A stretch of DNA of 22,261 nt, taken from Purshia tridentata (lineage: Eukaryota > Streptophyta > Magnoliopsida > Rosales > Rosaceae). Location: NCBI GenBank assembly GCA_003254885.1, contig QANT01006835.1, positions 1 to 22,261 of the forward strand, given 5' to 3'. Positions within the stretch are counted from its first letter, which is position 1, and each line of letters opens with the position of its first letter. The position numbers were made by a program, and so were the translations under genes. Under the pieces are notes generated by a model. That model had not been told where the DNA came from. It worked only from the letters and a program-made list of their open reading frames with translations, and made no database searches. Shown here piece after piece: positions 1-10,366 of the stretch.

Positions 1-21
1 AAAGAAAGAGAAAAAAGAAGA

Positions 22-283
22 AAAAAATGAAAAAAAATGAATGAAAGTGTTTTTTTTAAATAAATTTATTATTATTATTTGTCTACAAGATTATTATTTT
101 ATTATTATTTACTTATTCACGTCAGCGCCACGTCAACATTTAACAGAGTTTTAGACGAAGAAGTTGACGGAGGTATGCATTTGCAAAAAAAAGAAGATAA
201 GGTACCAAAAAATTCAAAAAAATACTAGAGGTACCAACTTGTAATTCGACCCAAACTTGAGGTACTAAATTGTAGTTTACCTT
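22..283. repeat. Dispersed plant repeat, tandem copy 1
   Basis: This is the first of two head-to-tail copies of a sequence of about 262 bp. Landmarks repeat at a constant offset of 262-264 bp, for example the start of ATGAAAGTG at 41 and 303 and GTCAGCGCC at 121 and 384. Each copy holds CACGTCA twice around GCGC and two GGTACC-type sites about 30 bp apart. It carries no convincing coding frame. The text resembles a non-coding sequence that is widely dispersed in plant genomes and probably transposon-derived; that resemblance is from memory and was not searched. Confidence 0.8.
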
Positions 284-548
284 AAAAAATGAAAAAAAAT
301 GAATGAAAGTGTTTTTTTTAAAATAAATTTATTATTATTATTTGTCTATAAGATTATTATTTTATTATTATTTACTTATCCACGTCAGCGCCACGTCAAC
401 ATTTAACAGAGTTTTAGACGAAGGAGTTGACGGAGGTATGCATTTGCAAAAGAAATGAAGATAAGGTACCAAAAAATTCAAAAAAATACTAGAGGTACCA
501 ACTTGTAATTCAACCCAAACTTGAGGTACTAAATTGTAGTTTACCTTT
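284..548. repeat. Dispersed plant repeat, tandem copy 2
   Basis: This is the second copy of the unit at 22-283. It matches nearly base for base, with a few single-base differences and small length changes in homopolymer runs, for example in the A-rich stretch after the TGCATTTGC motif. The near identity suggests a recent local duplication, or two successive insertions of one element. It ends about 250 bp upstream of the first gene's start codon, so it could lie in that gene's promoter. Confidence 0.8.
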
Positions 549-803
549 TTTATTTTATAACTATTAGCGGTAAACTTGGAAATATTTAGAAAAAGAAAAA
601 TTGTTGAATAAATCATAAAGTAAACAGAGGGACCTTTTAAAATAACCCAAGGTTCCAAATTGATGTTCGCAAAGCGAAAGAACTTTTTTGACCAAAAACA
701 AAAGTCGTTAGAACTTAGAACTTAGAACTTGGAACTTGGAACCAAAATAAACAATAGAAGCTAAGAAAGCTTGTTGTTGCCTTTGTTGGTATCAATTTCG
801 ACA
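549..803 (+). promoter_or_regulatory. Proximal promoter and 5' leader of the HDDC2-like gene
   Basis: This is AT-rich sequence between the tandem repeat and the first start codon. I see no unambiguous TATA box. It contains the interrupted palindrome TTCGC-AAA-GCGAA at 666-678 and a heptanucleotide tandem repeat at 708-742. In the coding frame a TAA at 762-764 precedes the ATG at 804 with no ATG between, which supports 804 as the start. The transcription start is unknown. Confidence 0.45.
708..742 (+). repeat. Five tandem 7-bp units (TTAGAAC/TTGGAAC)
   Basis: Three TTAGAAC units at 708-728 are followed by two TTGGAAC units at 729-742. The pattern is visible directly. It probably lies in the 5' leader of the HDDC2-like gene, 60-95 bp before the start codon, where copy number could vary between individuals. 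Confidence 0.85.
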
Positions 804-2978
804 ATGATGGCACTTAATTCACCGACTGGCTGTGCGACTACGCTGAGTCGCTCTGTTCTCTCGCGTTCGCCTATCGCCTCCTTCAATCGGACCTTCTCCA
901 GACCCGGATTTTGCACCGAATACCCGACCGCCAGGCTCGTATCAGTTCGATGCCAGACCTCCTCTCCAGATGGCTTGGGATCCAAGCGGCCGCTGAGTTT
1001 GGACGACTCCGAAGCTTCGATCGGGTCCTTGGGCTCGTCCTCTGCCATCGATTTTCTCACATTGTGTCATCGTCTCAAGGTACGCAGTAATTATGTAGAA
1101 TTGTTTGTTTTGATTTTCTCCGGTTCTGTAAAGGTTGAAAATTTTTGTGTCAACCTGAGATAAATATCCACTATCAATATTAGGTGGGAGCTAACCAATG
1201 AGAAGAAATCATAGATGTTTATTTCGTTTTGAATTTTCTGAGCTACCAACCAAAGCTTAAGTGGATGCTGGTATCGAACTGCAATTTTTGGGTATTTAGT
1301 TTATGAATTTCATTCATGAAGCAGTTTGTTTTCAATGCATGTTACCTTGCTGGGAAAATCGATTGCAGTTATAGTAATGCTTAGGTAATGTTTCCATAAC
1401 CAAATTGGCTGCCCTAATTTTTTTTAAATCATTATTGAATCAAATTGGAAGGAGTTGAATTGGATTGTGAAGGATATGAATTGTTGGGAAAGGGTCTAGT
1501 TTTAAAACTATGTTATGTATTCATAAGAATAAAAAAATGCTTTATATGAGGTAATAATAGTGGTCTATAATATGTCTTTGTTGTGAGTTTGTGAGATCCA
1601 CGATATTCATCTCTCTCTTGTAGACCACAAAAAGGAAGGGTTGGGTCAATCATGGAATAAAGGGTCCTGAGTCAATTGCTGATCATATGTATCGCATGGC
1701 TTTGATGGCTTTGATTGCTGGCGACTTTCCTGGCTTGAATAGAGAAAGGTTGGACTTTGTAATGCTATATATGGCTTGTGCTCTTTATCATTTTCTAAGC
1801 GATCTTGCTGGATTGTACTGGTAATTGATATGTCACTCGGACCTTTTTCTGTAGTATCTAATTTTCGTTTCCATCTCTTTCTCGCATGCCCCTATTTGAA
1901 CAGGTGTATTAAGATAGCAATTGTGCATGACATTGCAGAAGGTATCTTTTATTTCCTTGTTCTTTCACAATATTTCAATATTATATTTTCATATTTGAAG
2001 TTCAAGGTTAGTCTATATAAGAAACAGACGGAATAACTTGGCATCAAATTTTCCATGCTTTTAAGTTAATGGCAATGAAATGATACCATGAGTTTTTGAT
2101 ATTTGATTGGTGTTTGGACTATTCTTAGCTATTGTTGGGGATATAACACCATCTGATGGTGTACCCAAAGCAGAAAAGAGCAGAATGGAGCAAGCAGCTT
2201 TGAATGAAATGTGCACAGTTCTTGGTGGAGGGATGAGGGGTGACCACTAATTCTTATATTCATGGAATTCTTTGAAGATATAAAAATATTCACTTTTTTC
2301 GTTGTATTAACTTTAAAAGTTCTTATCTGCAGCTGAAGAGATTCAAGAACTATGGGGAGAGTATGAAAATAATTCTTCCATAGAGGCTAATCTTGTGAAA
2401 GATTTTGACAAAGTATGTATATAACGATGCTCACATTTAATGTTGAATTAACATGTTTCAATATAAAAGGCATCTAAATGAAATATGCACTACCGTTATC
2501 AATGTAATTTATGGTGTTTTCTAATGTCTACTTTTATTTTTCATAATCTTACTAAATATGTGCTGCGTGCTTGCATGTGGATGTGGGTTATTCTTAAGGT
2601 ATCCCTTCTTTTAATATGGTTATGTAACTCTGTTCAGGTTGAAATGATTCTGCAAGCATTGGAATACGAAATGGGTGAGTGTTTCAATTCTGTTGCTGTA
2701 ACTTTTTTGGCTTTCTGATCATTCTGTTCTGATATTTTTAATCCCATAGCAGAACATGGAAAAGTGCTGGATGAGTTTTTCATTTCAACAGCAGGTAGAT
2801 TAAACTATTTGATGTTACCAGAGTAGGAAATTTCTAATTTCTGCTATTTGTACTTCTTACTCATCATTTTATTTGCAATTTTTCTTTCCCAGGAAAGTTT
2901 CAGACTGAACTTGGAAAGAGTTGGGCAGCTGAGATCATTTCTAGAAGAAAGTCATGGTTGGCCCAGAGTCATAACTGA
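804..2978 (+). CDS. HDDC2: HD-domain 5'-deoxynucleotidase, HDDC2 family, probably organelle-targeted
   Basis: This gene encodes a metal-dependent HD-superfamily phosphohydrolase. Characterised relatives (E. coli YfbR, yeast YGK1, human HDDC2) dephosphorylate deoxyribonucleoside 5'-monophosphates; activity here is inferred. Exons: 804-1079, 1624-1748, 1904-1941, 2129-2239, 2333-2412, 2638-2674, 2750-2794, 2893-2978. All introns are GT..AG, all phases join, and the product is 265 residues. Metal-site residues are visible: His113 (in SIADHMYRM), His142-Asp143 (in IAIVHDIAE) and Asp209 (in VKDFDK), followed by the family's C-terminal STAGKFQTELGKSWAAEI block. Residues 1-75 are rich in Ser, Arg and Thr, poor in acidic residues at first, and include VRC at 48-50. 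That looks like a chloroplast or mitochondrial transit peptide, and bacterial homologues lack it. The start is the first ATG after an in-frame TAA at 762; a second ATG follows directly at 807. The gene is intact. Family call is firm; targeting and substrate are inferred. Confidence 0.92.
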
Positions 2979-3600
2979 TTTACATCTCTCTTTGCAGCCA
3001 CCCAGATGCATTTTCTTTGTTCACCATGTTTTTTTGTCCTGTCAGATAGTAGGAAAACAACAATGCTGTATTCCAGAGTAACCAATTGGATCTGCAGTTG
3101 GCAACTATGCAATCAAAAGTGATACATCTGTGGAGATCCAGATGTAAGAAATGGTTTGACAATTCCAAATAGGTGAAGCTGCTGCCTGAATTCGACAATC
3201 TTAACAAAATAGTTGGCGTATCAATGGGAATTGCCCTTTCTGCTTCCAAGTTATTTCAGTATTTCACACTTTGAATTTCCAAATAGTCAGTTTCTCTTTT
3301 TTCATAGATTAGAGATGTCCTGAAAAATTGAAAAATCAACTTATCCCACAACAAACTTGCATAGTTGGATTGTGCATCTCGAGTTTAATCTAGTTCTCAG
3401 AGAACCACAAGGTTATCTTATTCCCCAATCCAAAGGAATTGAAATATTCTTACACTTTTAATAAAAATGCTCAATGAAAGCATAAAGGCACCGTTCAGTT
3501 TAACACTGTGCCATTACGAAGTGCAGTAAATTAAAGGCACTTTCGTCTGAATCCCTCATTTTTGGTAACACAACCACTTCCATGACAAGAATTTAATTCT
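2979..3600 (+). other. 3' region of the HDDC2-like gene
   Basis: Non-coding, AT-rich sequence after the stop codon. An AATAAA hexamer lies at 3460-3465, about 480 bp past the stop, so it may be too distant to be the main polyadenylation signal. A short minus-strand open frame at 2980-3249 has no recognisable domain and I treat it as chance. Confidence 0.4.
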
Positions 3601-4287
3601 TGCTTTTTGCTTCTTCTGAATAAAATAAGGAAGAAAATAAATGCGATAATGTTTATTGCAAAGAATAAAGAATATTCTGCAACATAACCCTGATTTAGAA
3701 TTAGCAAAAGCTTAAGATTTGGTAACTGGGTGGCTCACCAATCCAACCCAATTTATTAACTCAACTCAACCCCACCCACCAGGCTCTGTCTGGATGTTAC
3801 ATCACACGTGGTATCCTACAATTATGTAGCAGAAGAATCTGCGATGTGAGCCTTAAATTTGGTACCATGTGCGTGCGTTCAGTGTACATGTGTTTTTCAC
3901 CACTCATTAGCCTAAGCCTTCCTCATCCATTTGCTCCACATTAATGCAAACGTGTGCTTCAAATATTTGGTCGCTTTTACTTTTTATGCCACGACACCTC
4001 TCGACTCTCACAAAAGGTTCCCCTCTCCCTTATTTAACATATCTTACCTTTGCAACAAACAAAGATATTTCCATTATACATTAGACACTTTTTTATATAC
4101 TTATACGGCTACATAATATTCTGTCTTGTTAAAAAGCATTTTAATCAAATGATCTGATATGTTATGCTTTTATATTATGAATTTAATGTGTCAAATATGC
4201 AACAAAAAGAAGAAGAAAAGTGCATAGTTTTAGGTGCAACGATGTTATATGATATGATGGTAGCTTTGAAATAGAGTAATCTCACGA

Positions 4288-4352
4288 TCAATCCACAACA
4301 GCAACTGATGGAGGAGGCTCTGCTTCACGGGGCACCAAACAAAGTTTCAAAA
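4288..4352 (-). pseudogene. Possible relic terminal exon (minus strand)
   Basis: On the minus strand, a pyrimidine-rich tract ending in CTGCAG (cut after 4353) is followed by an open frame that reads LKLCLVPREAEPPPSVAVVD and then TGA at 4290-4288. The composition is protein-like for a short stretch and a plausible splice acceptor precedes it in the correct direction. I found no upstream exon between 4354 and 5640, and I do not recognise the peptide. It could be a remnant of a lost gene, the last exon of an unseen gene, or chance. Confidence 0.25.
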
Positions 4353-4627
4353 CTGCAGAAAAAAGATACGAGAATAATTAGATTAGAGACTACAGAGAGC
4401 ACATGATAATTGATGACCCACCACCAACTTCAAAACCCACTTTATTGTCTGCATGCTTACTGATAAATCACTCTTCTTTAACAAGTAAACAAACAAATAG
4501 ATCTCTTACTCCATACTGACCCCACCAGATTAAACCCACATACCCAATACTCTGTGCTAATTAAGCAAAGCACCCCATGTAAGTAAACTCCAAAATCTCT
4601 CAAACAAATACTGATTAATTGGTTAAT

Positions 4628-4675
4628 AAATTCTCTGTAATAATTTGGTCAAAAAAAAAAAATTCTCTGTAATAA
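4628..4675. repeat. 16-bp direct repeat flanking a short A-tailed insert
   Basis: AAATTCTCTGTAATAA occurs at 4628-4643 and again at 4660-4675. The 16 bp between them are TTTGGTC followed by a run of A. The geometry resembles a target-site duplication around a severely 5'-truncated retroposon, although slippage or end-joining repair would give the same pattern. Confidence 0.7.
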
Positions 4676-5640
4676 AGAACAAAGAAAATGTTCTCCTCTG
4701 AGCTTATGAAGGACATATCTGCAGTGCTCTGTTATCATAATTCTCAATAAACATATTAAAGAATGCAGTCAAACTCGGGATCCAAAAGAAAAGTTCAAAA
4801 GTACAGGCATATTACAGTAAAATGACTAATTGTCCTATTTGTTTATTGCACCAAACTGTGTTTAAGGACAAATTCAACATTTAAGGGTGGTGGTATTCTT
4901 ATTAACTTATTATATTATGAATGGGACAATGATAGAGTCACACGGAGTTTATGAAATTTATATATTTTACAAACTAGTTTATATGACTGCTTAGTGCTTA
5001 CATAAAATAAAACCCAATATGATTTTGTTTTTTTTTGTTAGTCAATGTATTTTATTAATCTTATACAGTAGATCATATATAAAATTCTTCAAATTTTTTA
5101 AGTTTCATGTATAATTTAACTTATTGGGACGAGTAAGAAGCTGATAGATTTTATGTTCAAATCTTATTATCTGTAAAGAATTTTAAAATTTTACTAAAAT
5201 TATGTGAGATAATACTTATTTATTATGTAGGTACTAGGTAGTAAACTTTATAATACTAATTTATTTATAATTATGAAGACAAACAAGTGGAAAAGGTTGA
5301 AAAAAGAGAGTGGAAAATGTCCAAACTTCAAAGATTTAAGAGCGCTGACCTATTTGTCATATTTGAACAGTAGAAGTGCGTTTACATTGCGTGCTACTGA
5401 ATTGGACGTTACAAAAAGCCAAACATATGGATGTCCATATTTGATATTTATGATTAACAGATAATGATTCTTCTTTGAATTTTATGATAATAATTTTCTT
5501 TTAAAGCAAAACAATTATAAGACAGAGAAAGAAAAATCAAACAAACTGCTTGTTTGTCAGTAATTATTCTTTCGGGGTCGTTTTCACATACATCTCTTTA
5601 GCATTTCCGACCCCACAATCCGTGTACCTGTGTTGAGCTT

Positions 5641-6288
5641 CCAATGCACAGTTGAGACACCCACAAGGAAGTTTCAAGAAGAGTAATAGAGTATGGTTTC
5701 ATTTGGCTTTGGTAATCGTTGAAGAAGTAAAAGGGTTGGTGGAAAGAAAGGTAAGGTTTTTTGGGATTTTAGCATTTGAATTTTGCTTTTGTCACCATTT
5801 TTTTATGGTAGAGCTGTTGTTGCTGCATTTGCTCTCTCAAGTCTCAAGATTTTGGGTTTCTGAAGTGTTCACATTAGATAAAGATCATTAATTGAACTTT
5901 GCATAAATATCTTCCACTTTGAATTTAGCGATCCGCGTTTTGCTTGAAAACTTGCTTAAGAGTCATCTCTGTTTTGTTGAAAACTTGTTAGATGACTTGG
6001 GTTTTGTCTGATAGAGTTCAGTGATCTGGGTTTTGCTCCAGAAGAATATTGTAATTTGCCGATGGATGAGAAGTGTTTGGTTGGTGAAGTTTGGTGATGG
6101 GAAATTTCAATTTTTGAAGTTTGGAACTTTTGGTTTCATAAAGAGTTGAAATTGGTCACTGGGTTTTGCACAGAGTTTTGGCTTTTGTATGGAAGCTGTG
6201 GATTTTGTAAATACTTGAAATTCCATGATGGCTTGAAGGTTGTGATAGACGAGTTATATGATCCATCACTGGATTTGGTTCCAAATAG
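5641..6288 (+). promoter_or_regulatory. Leader and proximal promoter of the PERK gene, possible 5'-UTR intron
   Basis: This is T/G-rich sequence before the PERK start codon. GAAAG|GTAAGG near 5751 is a good donor, and several acceptor-like CAG or CCAG sites lie between about 6015 and 6173, so a 5'-UTR intron is plausible. Several ATGs occur (for example near 6063 and 6226); they would act as upstream ATGs if retained. A TAG directly abuts the PERK ATG in frame (6286-6288), so the coding region cannot extend further 5' in this exon. Confidence 0.45.
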
Positions 6289-9200
6289 ATGGCCACCACA
6301 TCGCCATCTCCGAATTCATCTCCGTCGGCAGTGCCACCAACTTCTAATACTACTTCCACACCATCACCCTCCTCCACCTCTACACCACCACCACAGCCCT
6401 CTTCTCCTCCTCCTCCTCCAACCAATCCTACATTTTCTCCATCTTCTCAGCCCAACGTGGAATCACCAGATTCCTCTAACAATGCAACTCAATCTCCTCC
6501 ACCTCAATCCCCTCCCCCTGTTGTTCCATCATCTCCTCCTCCAACCACATCATCACCCCCTCCTAGTTCACCACCAACCTCACCACCACCACCTTCATCC
6601 AATGTACCTCCACCAACATCTGATTCTCCACCCCCACCATCATCAAATCCACCAAAAAGCTCACCTCCCCCGCCACCACCAACATCTGATCCACCTGCAA
6701 GTTCATCCCCGCCACCGCCATCCAGCCGACCAGTGAGTTCACCTCCACCTCCATCGTCAAGGCCACCTGAAACTTCACCGCCGCCACCATCATCAAAGCC
6801 ACCTGTGCAGTCTCCTCCACCTCCATCCTCAAGACCCCCTGAAACTTCACCACCACCACCATCATCAAAGCCACCTGAGAAGTCACCTCCACCTCCATCA
6901 TCAAGGCCCCCTGAAACTTCACCCCCACCACCACCATCATCAGACCCACCAGAGAGTTCACCCCCACCTCCAGCATCTGTGCCACCCAAAAGTTCACCTC
7001 CTCCACCAGCATCAGCACCCCCACCTCCTAGGCTTACTCCTCCAGCCCCACCTGGTTCTCAACCATCGCCTTCACCTCCAAATTCATCACCTCCACCACC
7101 CATAATACGACTGGCACCACCTCCTCCCTCACATGCTTCTCCACCACCACAAAGTTCAAATGCCACAGGTAATGGGGGCATTGGTACTGGAGGTGCAGTG
7201 GCAATTGGTGTAGTGGTAGGGTTAATAGTGCTTAGCCTCATTGGATTGCTTGTATGGTGCATGAGGAAGCAAAAGAAAAAAAAGGTTCCTGGGATTGGAG
7301 GTTATGTTGTGCCATCCCCTCTGGGTTCTTCCCCCAGTTCAGGTAACTTCTGTCATACACAACATCATTGTTTCTTTATTATGTTATTCATTTAATTTCT
7401 TTCCCCCTTTCTGGCATCTCAGTAATCTTAGCATGTCACATTACTAAGGATATGGATGCTTCAAGTATGAGTACTTGTTTCGTTGAGCTTCTTTCTTACT
7501 CATGCTTTGCTTTATCTGGGATAGGCTATAGCCATACAGTGCCATGAATTTAAAGACTTCATGTGAATGTGGATTAGTATCTAGGCATCACAATGTCTTA
7601 ACTCTCCAACTGATGTATGTGCTGCAAAGTTATAAAGATGAATATTGTCTTTGGATATGATTGGAAGTTCCTTTGAACCTTTTCTGTTTAATGTTTCTAA
7701 ATTTAAATAAATTCAATGTACTGTTTTGTGTATTTATTTAGTCAATGAAAATCAGGGAATGGGTTGAATTTATTGGATCATATAAACTGTTGTATATGTT
7801 CTTTTTATCCACATTGTTAGCATGCTTTTGGAAAATGTAAAATGAAATCCAAGGTTAAGTTCAACCCAATGAATAATGAAGGGCTTTGTAACTTGTTTCC
7901 AGATTCATCCTTTCTGAAGATGCATTCTTCAGCTCCCCTTATTGGAAGTCATTCTGACAGTGATGTCGTGAGTTCTCCAGCAGAACCAGCTGGACTAGGC
8001 AATTCAAGACCATGGTTTACCTTTGAAGAACTAGCCAAGGCCACAAATGGTTTTTCATCTCAGCATCTATTGGGTGAAGGTGGATTTGGTCCTGTTTATA
8101 AGGGATACCTGCCAGATGGGAAAGAGGTGGCAGTAAAACAACTAAAAATTAGTGGGGGTCAAGGTGAGCGAGAATTCAAAGCCGAAGTTGAGACTATCAG
8201 TCGCATACACCACCGTCATTTGGTTTCTATGGTGGGCTACTGCATTTCTGAGAACCGAAGGCTGCTTGTCTATGAATATGTCCCTAACAATACCCTTTAT
8301 TTCCATCTCCATGGTAAATCTATAAGCGAGCTTTGAAGAATCAGTTAATAATAGTGGTTGAATAATCTCATGCTTTGTCCATTGCAATTTTCAGGGGAAG
8401 GTAGGCCAGTTCTGGACTGGGCAACACGTGTTAAGGTTGCTGTTGGTGCAGCCCGTGGGATCACTTATCTTCATGAAGACTGTAATTATCTACCCTCAGT
8501 TTCTGGATACTAATAGCTTTAGTTTTTTGATTCTAATAACTGAGTGCACTTCCTTTTCACTAGAATATCGAAGATAGTTTCACCTGTTTTGTATAATTTA
8601 TCTGGTAAAATATATCAACTTTAGCTTTTCCCACCCTATTGAAAGTTTGGGTTATGACATCCTCATACAATAGGTTGTTGGGTTACATAATTTTATCTGG
8701 AAACTTTTTATTGACAAAATTGTTTATTTTCTTTAATATCAGGCCATCCTCGAATTATTCACAGGGATATAAAGTCATCGAACATTCTTTTAGATAACAA
8801 CTTTGAAGCTCGGGTATACATAATGCTTTCTGAGTATGGTTCAGTACTTCTCTATTTCAGTTAGATCGTAGCTCATGCTTTCCTTCTTTTACTTTCCAGG
8901 TTTCAGATTTTGGACTTGCCAAATTAGCTCTTGATGCAAATACACATATAACCACACGTGTCATGGGAACTTTTGGGTATGTCAGCAATCTAGTGTCGGT
9001 CCATTTCTTTTCCACCTTCTAGATTTTAAATTATACTGTCATCACAAATAACATACTTTTCTTGCGAGATGATATATTGATTCCGGTTGATTTTCAGATA
9101 TGTGGCCCCTGAATATGCATCAAGTGGAAAACTGACTGACAAATCTGATGTGTACTCTTTTGGAGTAGTGCTTCTGGAGTTGATTACTGGACGGAAGCCT

Positions 9201-9911
9201 GTGGATTCATCCCAACCCTTGGGAGATGAGAGTCTAGTTGAATGGGTAAACTTAATGCATTAATCTTGTCATATGTTCCAATCTCTACTGAACATAGCAT
9301 GTGCCAACATTTTTATTGATTTTACTTCTTTTTAGTAATAAAATTCAGATATTTCGTATCTAATTTTTTGGAAGTCTAAATTTATTAAATTAGATCCTCA
9401 CAACTGTATAGCAACCAATTGAATGTTCTAAGGTCAGGCTTTCCTGACAAGAGGACCCATTTTGCTTTCCAGGCTCGGCCGCAATTGAGTTATGCTCTTG
9501 ATAATGAGGAATTTGAAGGTTTGGTAGATCCAAGGCTTGAAAAGAACTATGTTGAAAGCGAAATGTTCAGAATGATTGAGGTTGCTGCTGCTTGTGTGAG
9601 ACATTCATCTGCTAAGAGACCACGAATGGGACAGGTAATAAGAAGCTGAAAATATTTTCTTATTTAATTTGATCCTCACACTAGGGTATGGTGAAATCAT
9701 CATTCTTACCATTCTTACACTCCTTCAGGTTGTTAGAGCTTTTGATAGTTTGGCTACTTCCGATTTAACCAATGGAATGAGAGTGGGGGAAAGCGAGGCA
9801 TTTGACTCGGCACAACAATCAGCTGAAATTAGAATGTTCCGGAGAATGGCATTTGGTAGTCAAAATTACAGTACAGATTTTTTTAGCGAAGGTAGCGGGA
9901 ATAGGTGGTAA
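6289..9911 (+). CDS. PERK: Proline-rich extensin-like receptor protein kinase (PERK)
   Basis: This is a plasma-membrane receptor-like Ser/Thr kinase; PERKs are thought to sense or contact the cell wall through extensin-like ectodomains. Exons: 6289-7342, 7903-8313, 8395-8481, 8743-8813, 8900-8976, 9098-9245, 9473-9634, 9729-9911. All introns are GT..AG and the product is 730 residues. Residues 1-285 are Ser/Pro/Thr-rich with many SPPPP motifs (Hyp-arabinosylation type) and no classical signal peptide, as is usual for PERKs. A Gly/Val/Leu transmembrane helix spans about 302-324, followed by MRKQKKKK as a stop-transfer. The kinase follows [13 protein letters not shown] (390 on): glycine loop GEGGFG 409-414, Lys430, catalytic HRD Asp526 with KSSN, DFG Asp544, APE 570-572. 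It is therefore an active-type RD kinase. The tail [11 protein letters not shown]...[24 protein letters not shown] is typical of PERKs, closest in my recollection to PERK8/9/10. The ATG directly follows an in-frame stop. Family call is firm; the paralogue number is not. Confidence 0.95.
6736..7030 (+). repeat. 33-bp/66-bp tandem repeats encoding SPPPPSS modules in PERK exon 1
   Basis: The extracellular domain is built from 11-residue modules of the form SPPPPSS-x-PP-xx. In the middle these alternate as [17 protein letters not shown], which makes a 22-residue, 66-bp higher-order unit repeated about 2.5 times before drifting into SPPPPAS variants. Codons differ mainly at third positions, so the array expanded some time ago and has diverged under selection for protein sequence. 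It also produces long spurious open frames in other frames and on the opposite strand. Confidence 0.85.
7343..7902 (+). other. First intron of PERK
   Basis: This AT-rich intron of 560 bp starts GTAACT and ends TTTCCAG. It separates the transmembrane and juxtamembrane exon from the kinase exon. An ATG at 7842 in frame with the kinase exon lies inside the intron. Initiation there would give a soluble kinase, but nothing in the sequence supports such a transcript. Confidence 0.8.
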
Positions 9912-10366
9912 GAGGCATGGTAAATATTGGGAGAGATATATTCATACTGAACTAAAGAGGTTTCCCAAATTGAGCTAGATATGGAGTTGGCTCAGCTGGG
10001 ACCCTGATCTGTCTGCAACTGGAATTGACTGCATTAGTGTAGAGACTGAAATCCATACCCTTGTTCCTGTAGAGGTCCACTTTTAGATTCCAATTATAAT
10101 ACAAGTTTCTGCAGGGCTATTTTTTTGCCCTTGTAATTATTCAGCCTATGATCTTTTTGCATCCACCAATATTTTTGGGGTTATAAAAGTAATAATTCAA
10201 TTTTGTCAACTGCTGATGCTATTCTTCTCTCTTGTTTTCACTGTTTCACAAATTCATGCAGTATAACTTACATTCTATGCTACAATCTCAAACAATAATA
10301 CGTTAGTCATCTTTCAATTGCAAACAGGATAAGAGACGATTTAATGGGAATACCTACATAGGATGA
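9912..10366 (+). other. 3' region of PERK and intergenic DNA
   Basis: Non-coding. The first 250 bp or so are probably the PERK 3' UTR, with U-rich stretches and near-canonical poly(A) contexts such as TTATAATACA near 10095-10104. I see no gene or clear signal after that. Confidence 0.45.

Larger units (their letters stand above)
3600..5640. other. AT-rich intergenic region
   Basis: I see no supported gene here. A G-box-like CACACGTGG lies near 3803-3811. A 16-bp direct repeat flanking an A-tract is at 4628-4675, and an exon-like fragment on the minus strand is at 4288-4352; both are listed separately. A 63-codon open frame at 5273-5464 has no family resemblance, sits in AT-rich DNA and is probably chance. 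Confidence 0.6.

Noticed and set aside
666..678. TTCGC-AAA-GCGAA as an E2F site
   Set aside because: It lacks the full TTTSGCGS core, so I treat it as a chance palindrome.
761..1060. Minus-strand frame opposite exon 1 of the HDDC2-like gene
   Set aside because: It is a shadow frame in GC-richer coding sequence. The plus strand continues by clean splicing into a conserved HD domain.
5273..5464. 63-codon open frame in intergenic DNA
   Set aside because: It is short, with no domain, no promoter context and no homologue that I recognise.
6146..6736. Plus-strand His/Leu/Pro-rich open frame
   Set aside because: It is an out-of-frame reading of the same proline repeat, with no family resemblance.
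6504..6989. Long minus-strand Gly-rich open frame
   Set aside because: It is the exact reverse complement of the SPPPP-repeat exon of PERK. The low-complexity CCA/CCT repeats keep several frames open, and the kinase reading is far better supported.
7842..7902. In-frame ATG before the PERK kinase exon as a possible separate kinase gene start
   Set aside because: The acceptor at 7901-7902 joins in phase to the transmembrane exon, giving a standard PERK. The ATG is intronic.
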